Source: CAYVHB01 sp964450865
GTDB taxonomy: Bacteria; Bacillota; Clostridia; Saccharofermentanales; UBA5734
Length of the DNA stretch: 64,000 nt
Direction of reading: 5' to 3'
Assembly: GCA_964450865.1 (NCBI GenBank)
Contig: CAYVHB010000003.1
Span: 62,001 to 126,000, forward strand
This document shows, one piece after another, positions 53,257 to 61,788 of the stretch. Made by a program: the position numbers and the translations under genes. The notes beneath the pieces were generated by a model that saw only the letters and a list, made by a program, of their open reading frames with translations, was not told the origin of the DNA and ran no database searches. The number at the start of each line of letters is the position of its first letter. Position 1 is the stretch's first letter.

Positions 53257-55845
53257 TCAATTGCGGCCTTCGAAGGCATTGATATACAGGCCCTTGAGCT
53301 CGCTGATCAGGGGGTATCTGGGATTGGCCCCGGTGCACTGGTCATCAAAGGCCTGTTCACTCATTTCGTCGAGCGAGGCATAGAACGAGGTCTCGGAGAC
53401 ACCCGCGGCCTTGATCGACTTCGGAATGCCGACCTTGGCCTTGAGGCCTTCAATCGCCGTGATGAGCCGCTCGATCTTTTCATCTTCAGTCGTCCCGCCG
53501 AGTTCCAGGTAATCTGCAATGCGGGCATAACGCCATTTCGCGTTCGGGTACTTGTATTGCGGGAATGCAGCCTGCTTGCGGGGATTATCGACCGCGTTGA
53601 AGCGGATGACTTCGCTGATCAGCAGCGCGTTGGCCACGCCATGGGGAATATGGTGCTTGGCGCCCAGTTTATGGGCCATGGAATGGCAGATGCCGAGGAA
53701 GGCATTGGCGAAGGCCATCCCGGCCATAGCCGATGCGTGAGCCATTTTTTCCCGGGCCTTGATATTGGTAGAACCTTCGCTGTAAGCATCCGGCAGGTAT
53801 TTGAAAATCAGGCGGATCGCTTCCAGGGCCTGGCCGTTGGTAAATTCGGAAGCCAGGACCGAGACGTAGGCTTCCAGGGCGTGGGTCAGGGCGTCGATGC
53901 CCGATGCGGCGGTGAGCCCTCTGGGCATGTTCATCATCAGTTCCGTATCGATAATCGCCATATGCGGTGTCAGTTCATAATCAGCCAGCGGGTATTTGAT
54001 GCCGGTCTGCTCATCGGTGATGACGGCAAACGGTGTCACCTCCGAGCCGGTACCCGCAGTGGTCGGGATGGCCACCAGGGCAGCCTTTGCGCCCATTTTC
54101 GGGAAAGCAAAAACCCGTTTGCGGATGTCCATGAAGCGCATGGCGAGATCTTCGAACTGCACGTCGGGATGCTCATACATGACCCACATGATTTTCGCCG
54201 CGTCAATCGGCGAACCGCCGCCCAGGGCGACAATCACATCCGGCTGGAAGCTCTTCATTTCAGCGGCCCCCTTGCGGGCTACAGCCAGGGTCGGATCCGG
54301 CTCCACATCGAAGAAGACCTTGACGTCGATGCCCAGATCCTCAAGCTGGCTGATCACGAGATCGGCATAGCCGAGGTTGTAAAGAACCTTGTCAGTCACA
54401 ATGAAGGCGCGCTTCTTGCCGAGGTCTTTCAGTTCCTTGATCGCGACGCCCAGGCAGCCCGACTTGAAATAAATCCGGTTCGGAACCCGATACCACAGCA
54501 TGTTCTCTCTCCTCTCGGCGACGGTCTTGACATTCATCAGGTGCTTGACGCCGACATTTTCCGAAATTGAATTGCCACCCCAGCTGCCGCAGCCCAGTGT
54601 GAGCGAGGGAGCCAGCTTGAAGTTGTAAAGGTCGCCGATAGCCCCTTGTGAAGAAGGCATGTTGACAATCGTGCGCCCGGTCTTCATGCGGGCCCCGAAA
54701 GCGGCGATGCGATCCTTGGAACGAATCTGGTCGGTATACAAGACAGAAGTGTGGCCCATGCCGCCGAGCTCAATCAGGCGGGCGGCTTTATCGAGCGCTT
54801 CCTCAAAGGACTTGACCCGGTACATGGCCAGGACGGGCGACAGCTTCTCATGGCTGAAGGGCTCTTCCAGTTCAACGGATTCAACTTCACCGATCAGAAC
54901 CTTTGTTTCCTCCGGCACCGTGAGTCCGGCCATCGCGGCAATTTTAACCGCCGGCTGGCCGACAATCCTGGCGTTCAAGTTGCCATCGACCAGGATTACA
55001 TTTCTGACAGCATCCACTTCCGCGTCTTGCAGAAGGTATGCGCCACGGTCCATGAATTCCTGTTTGACGGCATCATAAATCTCATCCATGACAAGGATGG
55101 ACTGCTCGGAGGCACAGATAACACCATTGTCAAAGCTCTTGGACAGGAGAATCGAGCTGACCGCCATTTTCAGATGAGCTGTCTCATCAATGATCGCCGG
55201 GGTATTGCCGGCACCAACGCCGATGGCTGGCTTGCCCGAGGAGTAGGCTGCCCGGACCATGCCGGGGCCGCCCGTGGCCAGGGTCAGGTCAGCCAGCCGC
55301 ATGACATTATTGGACAGCTCGACGCTTGGCTGGTCAATCCAGCCGATGATGCCCTCGGGCGCGCCGGCTTTCACTGCGGCTTCCAGAACGATCCTGGCGG
55401 CCTCGATGGTGCAGTTCTTGGCTCGCGGATGCGGCGAGAAGATGATGCCGTTCCTGGTTTTGAGGGCAATCAGGGATTTGAAAATCGCCGTCGATGTCGG
55501 ATTGGTCGTCGGGATGATCGCTGCCACGACCCCGACCGGTTCGGCAATTTTGGTGATCCCGAAAGCAGGGTCGCGCTCAATGACGCCACAGGTCTTGTCA
55601 TCTTTATACTGGTTGTAGATGTATTCGGAGGCAAAATGATTCTTGATCACCTTGTCCTCAACAATCCCCATGCCGGTTTCGGCAACAGCCTGCTTGGCCA
55701 GGGCAATCCGGGCGTTATTGGCCGCCATGGAAGCCTGGCGGAAGATCTCATCGACCTGCGCCTGGGAAAACGTCGCGAATTTCCGCTGCGCTTCCCTGAT
55801 CTGCTCCATCCGGACCCGCAATTCTTCAAGATTCGTTACCTTCAT
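53257..55845 (-). CDS. adhE: Bifunctional acetaldehyde-CoA/alcohol dehydrogenase
   Basis: An 862-residue fermentative enzyme turning acetyl-CoA into ethanol with NADH. The N-terminal aldehyde dehydrogenase domain (about 1-440) contains TGGPGMV, GVGAGNTP and the catalytic Cys in NGVICASEQ. The C-terminal iron alcohol dehydrogenase (about 455-862) has GGGSPIDAAKIMW, HALEAYVS and the metal ligands in GICHSMAHKLGAKHHIPHG. AdhE forms cytoplasmic spirosomes. Start ATG 55845 (MKVTNLEEL) is chosen because AGAGGTG lies before it and the length then fits the family; the open frame extends 24 codons upstream. It has a leader of about 450 bases. Confidence 0.95.
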   Translation of the reverse strand: MKVTNLEELRVRMEQIREAQRKFATFSQAQVDEIFRQASMAANNARIALAKQAVAETGMGIVEDKVIKNHFASEYIYNQYKDDKTCGVIERDPAFGITKIAEPVGVVAAIIPTTNPTSTAIFKSLIALKTRNGIIFSPHPRAKNCTIEAARIVLEAAVKAGAPEGIIGWIDQPSVELSNNVMRLADLTLATGGPGMVRAAYSSGKPAIGVGAGNTPAIIDETAHLKMAVSSILLSKSFDNGVICASEQSILVMDEIYDAVKQEFMDRGAYLLQDAEVDAVRNVILVDGNLNARIVGQPAVKIAAMAGLTVPEETKVLIGEVESVELEEPFSHEKLSPVLAMYRVKSFEEALDKAARLIELGGMGHTSVLYTDQIRSKDRIAAFGARMKTGRTIVNMPSSQGAIGDLYNFKLAPSLTLGCGSWGGNSISENVGVKHLMNVKTVAERRENMLWYRVPNRIYFKSGCLGVAIKELKDLGKKRAFIVTDKVLYNLGYADLVISQLEDLGIDVKVFFDVEPDPTLAVARKGAAEMKSFQPDVIVALGGGSPIDAAKIMWVMYEHPDVQFEDLAMRFMDIRKRVFAFPKMGAKAALVAIPTTAGTGSEVTPFAVITDEQTGIKYPLADYELTPHMAIIDTELMMNMPRGLTAASGIDALTHALEAYVSVLASEFTNGQALEAIRLIFKYLPDAYSEGSTNIKAREKMAHASAMAGMAFANAFLGICHSMAHKLGAKHHIPHGVANALLISEVIRFNAVDNPRKQAAFPQYKYPNAKWRYARIADYLELGGTTEDEKIERLITAIEGLKAKVGIPKSIKAAGVSETSFYASLDEMSEQAFDDQCTGANPRYPLISELKGLYINAFEGRN

Positions 55846-56059
55846 AAACTTGACACCTCTTTCTTTTTTCTTCGCCAATTCTGTGGCTTTATTTTCCAAG
55901 AAGCACGGACTTCTCAAGAAACAAATGATTCGAGCGGGTTGCCTGGTTCGGGCGACATCCTCCCTTTCACGGCATGTTGATCTAAAGCCAGGCGATTCCA
56001 GGATCGCCAGGCCAGATTAAAACCAGTTCCGACATTAACATAAGTCAGTTGCTTGACTT

Positions 56060-56107
56060 AAAAACAAGAAAGACAAGCACGCGAAGCACAGGCACCACAT
56101 GCTTGTC
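56060..56107 (-). terminator. Intrinsic terminator inside the adhE leader (attenuator candidate)
   Basis: On the minus strand: GACAAGCA (56107-56100), a 20-base loop and TGCTTGTC (56079-56072), followed by TTTCTTGTTTTT. It lies about 190 bases into the predicted adhE transcript and 230 before its start codon. A short palindrome AAGTCA-AGCAAC-TGACTT follows it. No gene is seen in the gap 55846-56426. Confidence 0.75.
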
Positions 56108-56280
56108 CCAGGACAAACTCGTAAAACCAGGCTCTTCTCAAACACGGAAAGCTTGCCAATTTCTCGGTCAAACTCATTGGTCCAGACATCATCGGTCGTT
56201 GCCTTGACCCTTAGATGAGAGGACTTGAACCCATTATTCAACTATGCATGCGTATTCGCTTCTTGCTGCATTCGCAGGTT

Positions 56281-56294
56281 CGAAAACGTTTACG
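56281..56294. promoter_or_regulatory. cre-like/LacI-type operator at the adhE transcription start
   Basis: CGAAAACGTTTACG agrees with the CcpA cre pattern TGNAANCGNWNNCA at all but the outer positions. It overlaps the predicted transcription start just after the -10 box. Its 11-base core AAACGTTTACG recurs in inverted form at 56356-56366. Confidence 0.5.
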
Positions 56295-56299
56295 TTATG

Positions 56300-56328
56300 A
56301 TATTACTCCCGGCTTAGCGAACCGTCAA
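56300..56328 (-). promoter_or_regulatory. Predicted adhE promoter
   Basis: On the minus strand: TTGACG, 17 bases, TAATAT. It lies between the two inverted AAACGTTT sites and about 455 bases before adhE. The other neighbour ends at 56427, so only adhE can use it. Confidence 0.6.
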
Positions 56329-56355
56329 TCACGGAATGTTAGACAAATTTACACC

Positions 56356-56369
56356 CGTAAACGTTTGTG
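56356..56369. promoter_or_regulatory. Second cre-like site upstream of adhE, with adjacent TTGTTAA
   Basis: CGTAAACGTTTGTG, upstream of the -35 box. TTGTTAAGTATGCACAA (from 56372) follows; its left half matches the Rex (NADH sensor) consensus TTGTTAAxxxxTTAACAA but the right half is poor. Rex and CcpA are known controllers of adhE in Clostridia. Confidence 0.4.
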
Positions 56370-56426
56370 GTTTGTTAAGTATGCACAATTAAAATCTGTG
56401 GTTTGAACGTCCGGAATTGACCGGTT

Positions 56427-57809
56427 TTATGACTGGGGTATGACCATCCGGAATTTACCGGTTTTCGGATCGTTGGGAATATCATCGACCGGATTGATTT
56501 CATAAGCGACCAGGCCGCTCAGATGATGCGCCTGCAGGATCATGTCCATCTTGTTCCGGATGCGGGCCATGGTAGCCGCGGGATCAGCGCTGAGCTTGAC
56601 ATTGAGTCGCAGCTGATGCGAGCCAGTTTGTACCACCTGCATTTTTTCCAGGCCCACAACGAAAAACTCGATAAAAACAAACGGATGGATACATTGGACG
56701 GTGCCATCCGGCCGGGCAAAACGCAGCTGTTCCTCGACGCGACCACCGACGGCTTTGATCAGCGGAAAAGGCCAGCCACAGGGGCATATCCGGTCGTCCA
56801 ATATGACCTGGTCATCCATCCGGTAGCGGATCAGCGGTTGCGTATAATTGTAAAGGGTTGTCACAATCAGGTTGCCCGATTCACCAGGGCCGGCCGGTGT
56901 CCCGTCTGCCTTGAGCACTTCAAAAATGTGCCAGTCATTAAACAGGTGCAGGCCATCATGCCTGGCACATTCGGCTGCCATGGCAATTGATTCAGTTGCC
57001 GCATAACAGTTGAACGGGCGGACCCCAAAAGCCTGCTGGATTACATCAGCCATGCGACGGGTCAAGGCCTCCGCTGAACAAATGATTTTCTCCGGGCTGA
57101 TCTTCAGATTGCCCTTTAACTGCTCGAGAGCCAGCTGATAGATGCCGGCCGCGTAGCCACTCAAGACGTCGGGCTGAAACTGATTCAACGCGGTATTCAT
57201 GGCCGCGATCGGCATTTTGTTATCGTCCGCGAGAAATTCGACAACTGATTTCGGCCCGGAGCGCGACAATGTGATCCCGGCATAATGACCATCAATCACG
57301 CCGACGAAGGCATACCGGAGCTTGCGCGGCCAGTGCAGGTGTGTGCCGGATATACGGGTGAAAGACAGAGCCCGCAGCATCGCCCAGTCATTGGGGCCAT
57401 AGACAAATAGCCCGATGCGGCCGGAAGATCCTGACGTATGGGTCACCACGTACTTACGCAGATATTTCTGGCCGGTTGTAGCCGGATCCGTGATAAATTT
57501 TTCCAGTTCACTTTTTTTGAGGTGTTTATCGCAGACAAACCGGTCGAAGTTCGCCATCATGATCTGTTTGTCAATAATCGGCAAGTCTTCCAGCCGGATC
57601 CGGCCGGGATGCCCGATATCAATGCCGTGTTCGCGATAGTATTCGCGGTAGAATCCGGAACGGGCCACGACATGGGCCAGCAGGCGCCGCAAGCGCTGCT
57701 GCTGGTGCTGGATCAGCTGTTCGGGACGCTGCGTTTCCGAGCGCCGAACCTGCCTGATCCTGATCAGGTATTGGATGGAGGGCCATTGCGGCGGATTCAT
57801 GGGATTCAT
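56427..57809 (-). CDS. Phenylacetate-CoA ligase/CapK-like AMP-forming enzyme
   Basis: A 460-residue adenylate-forming protein of the PaaK/CapK group. The phosphate-binding THTSGSSGRIG (about 127-137), CYAATESIAMAAEC (about 270) and YRMDDQVILDDRICPCGWPFP (about 328-348, with a CxC ligand pair) are family landmarks. The C-terminal domain ends DIPNDPKTGKFRMVIP with the conserved Lys (GKFR). Relatives activate aryl or acyl acids or act in polysaccharide synthesis. ATG 57809 has AGGTGA upstream; a GTG three codons earlier is also possible. Substrate unknown. Confidence 0.8.
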   Translation of the reverse strand: MNPMNPPQWPSIQYLIRIRQVRRSETQRPEQLIQHQQQRLRRLLAHVVARSGFYREYYREHGIDIGHPGRIRLEDLPIIDKQIMMANFDRFVCDKHLKKSELEKFITDPATTGQKYLRKYVVTHTSGSSGRIGLFVYGPNDWAMLRALSFTRISGTHLHWPRKLRYAFVGVIDGHYAGITLSRSGPKSVVEFLADDNKMPIAAMNTALNQFQPDVLSGYAAGIYQLALEQLKGNLKISPEKIICSAEALTRRMADVIQQAFGVRPFNCYAATESIAMAAECARHDGLHLFNDWHIFEVLKADGTPAGPGESGNLIVTTLYNYTQPLIRYRMDDQVILDDRICPCGWPFPLIKAVGGRVEEQLRFARPDGTVQCIHPFVFIEFFVVGLEKMQVVQTGSHQLRLNVKLSADPAATMARIRNKMDMILQAHHLSGLVAYEINPVDDIPNDPKTGKFRMVIPQS

Positions 57810-57924
57810 CGCATTCACCTGAAAAACTCAGCTGGTCGGCGCGAGCCAAAATCCATGGCACGTGCCAGACATCCATTTACTGCTGTGCCAAAATATCCAT
57901 ACCCTGTGTCAATCCATCTGCTCA

Positions 57925-58725
57925 TCAATGCCCGGCATCAGCCAGCATCTCATCAAGATGGCTTATCAGTTGATCCAGGGCCGCTATCAGCCGGACATCG
58001 GCCTGGCCGACCCCCCGGATGACGGCTTCCAGATCAACCTGAAAACCGATCGGAACGGATCCACATTCGCGCAGGACAAAGGGAATCAGACGTTTTTCAC
58101 CGGGATGAGGCAACCGGTTGAAGGCCAGCACAACATCAAAATAGCTGGCCAAAAATTCGGCTACGCGATGATTCACACTGACCAGGTCTTGCCGTTCGAC
58201 GGCTTTCTTGATCTGTTCATAAAAAGACGGCAGCTTGCCCTGCAGCAGGTCACGGCCGCGCTCGATGATTCGCGCCCGCAAGGCTTCCGGATAGGGCATG
58301 CGGTAGCGTTCTTGCAGCTGAGAATACGCACCATGGCGATCAAACAGGATCGCACTGTGCAGCACATTGTACCAGAGGCAGGTGGTATAGCTATTGCCGG
58401 GCTGGCCATCCAGGAGGGTCCGGGCCAGGGACGTGTCCAGATCAGCCAGATAGCGATAAACCAGATCCAGGTGGATGCCGTTTTTGAGAATACCGTCGTC
58501 TTCCGGTTCCCAGTATGCATTGTCAAATTCCATATATTGACAATAGTCTTCTCCGAACTGATGCCGCCTGGTCAATGGCAAAGGCTGATTCAGATAGACG
58601 TAAACATCATAGTCGGATTGGCTGTCATGGGTACCGGACGCCCGGGATCCACCCAGCACGATCGCTTCAACCTCCGGACAAGAGCTCAAATCGTGGATCA
58701 GGTCTTCAAAATAGGCACTATTCAT
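57925..58725 (-). CDS. Nucleotidyltransferase-domain protein (DUF4037-like C-terminus)
   Basis: A 266-residue protein. The nucleotidyltransferase signature GGSRASGTHDSQSDYDVYVY (about 25-44; GS-x-A-x-G and DxD-type residues) is followed by an acidic strand (GIHLDLVYR) and a helical C-terminal half of the DUF4037 or streptomycin-adenylyltransferase-like kind. Substrate could be a small molecule, tRNA or protein. The stop codon lies 116 bases before the ligase gene start, same strand, so the pair may be one operon. The ATG follows GGGGGAATAT. Confidence 0.78.
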   Translation of the reverse strand: MNSAYFEDLIHDLSSCPEVEAIVLGGSRASGTHDSQSDYDVYVYLNQPLPLTRRHQFGEDYCQYMEFDNAYWEPEDDGILKNGIHLDLVYRYLADLDTSLARTLLDGQPGNSYTTCLWYNVLHSAILFDRHGAYSQLQERYRMPYPEALRARIIERGRDLLQGKLPSFYEQIKKAVERQDLVSVNHRVAEFLASYFDVVLAFNRLPHPGEKRLIPFVLRECGSVPIGFQVDLEAVIRGVGQADVRLIAALDQLISHLDEMLADAGH

Positions 58726-58956
58726 ATATTCCCCCTTACCCTCTCCGGGCAGACTGCGTCCATCATGGCTGTGAAATGGGCAGTACTCATATGTTACCCT
58801 TCCCCTGGCAGCAGATGCGCCATTTAATTGTCGACCCTATCATCATGTTATCATTTTTCACAGCATTTCTTCATGCCAATTTCAGAAAAACGCCTCCGGT
58901 TGTTCAGGGAATTTTCACTTTCAGCCCGTAAGATAAAAACAGATCAAAGGCAGTCG

Positions 58957-59048
58957 CCAGTCACTGAAGCAGACAATCACGAAAAGGCGACGCGGCGAAA
59001 CCAGAGATATCACGGTGACTGTCTTGAATCACCAGTCACTGAAGCAGA
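58957..59048. repeat. 17-bp direct repeat 75 bases apart
   Basis: CCAGTCACTGAAGCAGA occurs at 58957-58973 and 59032-59048, in the 436-base gap 58726-59161 upstream of the DUF4405 gene. Both copies are preceded or followed by AATCAC-like bases. No gene is seen in this gap. Confidence 0.7.
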
Positions 59049-59161
59049 AGACTTCCTGAGCAACCATTGAGCAAAGTCACCCATTACCCTAGAAGCATGA
59101 AACCGGGCCTGATGAGGCGGCAATACGCCGTCATGTGCCTGATAAAATGGAGGTATGAACC

Positions 59162-60022
59162 ATGAATCCGAAAACCAAGAAAAAAATCCTGATCGACATA
59201 GTCATGACAGCCATTTTCCTGTTCCTGATGAATCTGTCCCTGACGGGTGTCCTGCTGCACGAATGGCTGGGCGTTGGTATCGTTGGTCTCTTCATAGCCC
59301 ATCTGGCGATCAATGCCCAGTGGATCAAGAACGTCACAATGAAATTTTTCCAGCCAATCGGTGCCAAGGCCAAGGCCATGTATATCCTCAATATGCTGCT
59401 GGCCTTGAGCATGGCCCTGACCCTGGTCAGTGGTGTCCTGATTTCCCAGTACCTCTTCGCGCCTCTGGCTGCAGCCAATTTCACGCTTTGGTATGGCATC
59501 CACAAAATCAGCAGCTGGGCGACGCTGGCCATCGTAGTCAGCCATACCCTGGTCCACTGGAACTGGATCCGCAACGTGATCCGCCAATTCGTGAAAAGTC
59601 CGTCCCTGCAGCCTGTTCGCCAGGTGGCCGTCCGCCTGATCGTCGGTCTCTTTGCCCTCGGCGCCATCTACTCCCTGGCTGTCGGCCCGGCCCTGGACCT
59701 GCTGTCCACAGGCCAGACGTCTGCCGACAAGCAGACGACGCTGGTTCTGACCCAGTCGACCAGCATCAGCTCGGTCGCCGCCGGGACTGAAACAACCACG
59801 ACCATCGTTGAACCACTCACTACCAGTGATGAAGCCACGGCCGTCAGTGATACGACAACCACCGAAGCAACCCCGACGCTTGCAGAATTCCTCAGCAACT
59901 TTACCTGCACCGCCTGTGGTAAACACTGCCTGCTCTCCAATCCCCGCTGCGCCAAAGGCATCAGGCAGGCTGCCACATACGAAACACAGTACAACGAAAC
60001 CTACGCCGTCATCGAAGGATAA
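59162..60022 (+). CDS. DUF4405-type membrane protein with a cysteine-rich tail
   Basis: A 286-residue protein with four to five membrane helices. Paired histidines in HEWLG, IAHLAINAQW, GIHKISSW and SHTLVHWNW suggest a b-type-cytochrome-like or heme-binding bundle, as proposed for DUF4405. After about residue 185 there is an extracellular Thr/Ser linker, then LSNFTCTACGKHCLLSNPRC (about 244-263) with four cysteines (C-x2-C-x3-C-x6-C) that could hold a metal or an iron-sulfur cluster. GGAGGTATGAACC precedes ATG 59162. A membrane electron-transfer role is inference. Confidence 0.75.
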   Translation: MNPKTKKKILIDIVMTAIFLFLMNLSLTGVLLHEWLGVGIVGLFIAHLAINAQWIKNVTMKFFQPIGAKAKAMYILNMLLALSMALTLVSGVLISQYLFAPLAAANFTLWYGIHKISSWATLAIVVSHTLVHWNWIRNVIRQFVKSPSLQPVRQVAVRLIVGLFALGAIYSLAVGPALDLLSTGQTSADKQTTLVLTQSTSISSVAAGTETTTTIVEPLTTSDEATAVSDTTTTEATPTLAEFLSNFTCTACGKHCLLSNPRCAKGIRQAATYETQYNETYAVIEG

Positions 60023-60104
60023 TTCCCTTTGGTTACGCAATATCCCAAAAAATCGCCGCCCGGACTGGTCTATTAACTTGATTCTGGTATAAGATGCATC
60101 CATG

Positions 60105-60144
60105 GAAAAGGGGCCGTCTCAGTATGTTGAGGCGACTCCTTTTC
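60105..60144 (+). terminator. Intrinsic terminator after the DUF4405 gene
   Basis: Seventeen-base stem GAAAAGGGGCCGTCTCA / TGAGGCGACTCCTTTTC with one mismatch, two G-U pairs and a GTATGT loop; a T-rich tail is short. Confidence 0.65.
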
Positions 60145-60269
60145 GTCATTGATGTCATTTCGTAATCCGGTTGCCATATTTCAAGCGGCGCAAGACGTTC
60201 CGGACGTTACTTCTTTATTCTCTATTAATAATAATGTGGCTTAAAAACAGTATCCGGTTAGCCAGGCTA

Positions 60270-61373
60270 TCAGCGGCGATTCGCATGATCAAGCGGCATT
60301 TCGCAGGGCATGCCTTTTCTTCGGCGCTTGACCAGCCAGGCTATCAGCCCGATGCCGGCGGCCAGAACCAGCGTCAGCATGCCACCAACCAGGCCTGACA
60401 GACTTGTCCCGGCGCTGACAGCCGGCCAGGATCCAGATTCAGCTCCAGCGGGTGCCATCTGGCCAGCGGGCACCGCCTGGGCGTTGTCACTGCTATGCTT
60501 GAAACCATAGTCGGGCAGGATCGCTGTCGATTCCTGAATCCAGGCCAGCATCCGATGAATTCCGCTATCAGACTCCAGAACGCTTGTGCCCGCTGTTTTT
60601 GCCATGGCCCACTCCAGGCCATCCGGATTGGTCGAGGCAAACCAGGAAAGGGCGCCCCCCACGATCACAACAGCAATGAGCAGCGCGGTCAGCACCTTCT
60701 TCAGGGAACGCTGGCCAAGAATCTGGCCAGCCGCCGTACGTTCCAGGATTTCCGGCTGGGCCTTCCAGACAAATGTCACAACCGCCGCCGTCACAAGTCC
60801 TTCGCCAATGCCAATCGCCAGATGAATCGGCTGCATTAGCAAAACGAAAGTTGCCAGGGGCAGCTCGGTCTTGCCCGAGAAGAACGTTTCCAGCACCACA
60901 CTGAAAGCGCCCAGTTGCAAACCAGCGACCGCCGCCAGCAGCGAAGCGCTGAATATCCGCTTGCCGGATAGCCCTTTACGGATGATCCATTTATATATAT
61001 ACGGGTAAGCAATGAAACAAGTGAAGAAACCCAGATTGAAAACATTACTGCCAAGAGCCAGCAGGCCACCATCGCCAAAAAACAGCGCCTGAATCAGCAA
61101 AACCGAAGCCATCGTCAGAAAGCCCGCATCGGGACCGAGCAGGATAGCCAGCAACAACCCTCCACCCAGATGGCCGCTTGAACCGGTCGCGGGAATTGTA
61201 AAATTTATCATCTGGGCGGCAAAAACAAACGCCCCCATCACACCCATCAAGGGAATCTTGGTATCATCGAGATCCTTCTGAACCTTTTTGACAGAAAAAG
61301 CCGCCAAACCAGCCGTAACCGCCAGCATCGTCCCGCCAACAAACGGCGAGAGCAGCGCATCAGCCATGTGCAC
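60270..61373 (-). CDS. cbiM: Energy-coupling-factor cobalt/nickel permease, CbiM-PDGLE fusion
   Basis: A 367-residue membrane protein. Start GTG 61373 gives the N-terminus MHMADALLSP, and a free N-terminus with His2 is the known metal-binding element of CbiM/NikM. GGAGGGAG lies 11 bases before. The CbiM part (about 1-205) includes GSSGHLGGGLLLAILLGP and MQPIHLAIGIGEGLVTA. A second part contains the NPDGLEWA motif of the CbiN/PDGLE group (about 260) and a final helix with a basic tail. No CbiQ or CbiO gene is in the window, so the rest of the transporter must lie elsewhere. Cobalt supply would serve the corrinoid cluster. Confidence 0.87.
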   Translation of the reverse strand: MHMADALLSPFVGGTMLAVTAGLAAFSVKKVQKDLDDTKIPLMGVMGAFVFAAQMINFTIPATGSSGHLGGGLLLAILLGPDAGFLTMASVLLIQALFFGDGGLLALGSNVFNLGFFTCFIAYPYIYKWIIRKGLSGKRIFSASLLAAVAGLQLGAFSVVLETFFSGKTELPLATFVLLMQPIHLAIGIGEGLVTAAVVTFVWKAQPEILERTAAGQILGQRSLKKVLTALLIAVVIVGGALSWFASTNPDGLEWAMAKTAGTSVLESDSGIHRMLAWIQESTAILPDYGFKHSSDNAQAVPAGQMAPAGAESGSWPAVSAGTSLSGLVGGMLTLVLAAGIGLIAWLVKRRRKGMPCEMPLDHANRR

Positions 61374-61788
61374 AAAAACACACTCCCTCCAAAATAAAAA
61401 CAACCCAGCCGGGAAGTTACCGATCTCCCCTTCATGGGTGTCTTATACTCGAAAAGACCAGACTGAATCAGTAAAAATTGACGGCAATTGGCTAACGGCA
61501 ATTGACTGTGCCAAGCTTGCATAGAACATCATCAAATCAGGTGTGTCAGTCCTGAAAAAAATATCGGGCGGTACCAGTAAAAACCTTCATGGTTTCATTA
61601 CATGCTCATTTGTACCAAAAATACCAGACACTGTCAACCACATGTCGGCAAGCAAACACAAGGCTCAGATTGCGAGCAAACACAAGGCCGGGGCGAAGAT
61701 GATGCCCACCAGGCGCGTGCCGCAGACCGACGGGCGCCAGCTACCGGGTGCGGACCCGCCAGGCGACTGGGCGCCCCGCCGGCCGGTC
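61374..61788. other. Intergenic stretch upstream of cbiM
   Basis: About 415 bases. It holds short direct repeats (ACGGCAATTG twice near 61482-61505; GCAAACACAAGGC twice near 61653-61688) but no gene and no cobalamin, NiCo or other riboswitch that I can recognise on the minus strand. Confidence 0.45.

Noticed and set aside
53230..54570. 446-codon plus-strand open frame opposite adhE
   Set aside because: Shadow frame of a well-conserved gene; no motif.
56035..56241. 68-codon minus-strand open frame in the adhE leader
   Set aside because: It lacks a ribosome binding site and runs through the terminator hairpin; a leader peptide cannot be excluded but is not supported.
61374..61788. Cobalamin or NiCo riboswitch upstream of cbiM
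   Set aside because: I could not find the conserved boxes on the minus strand. A covariance-model search would decide.
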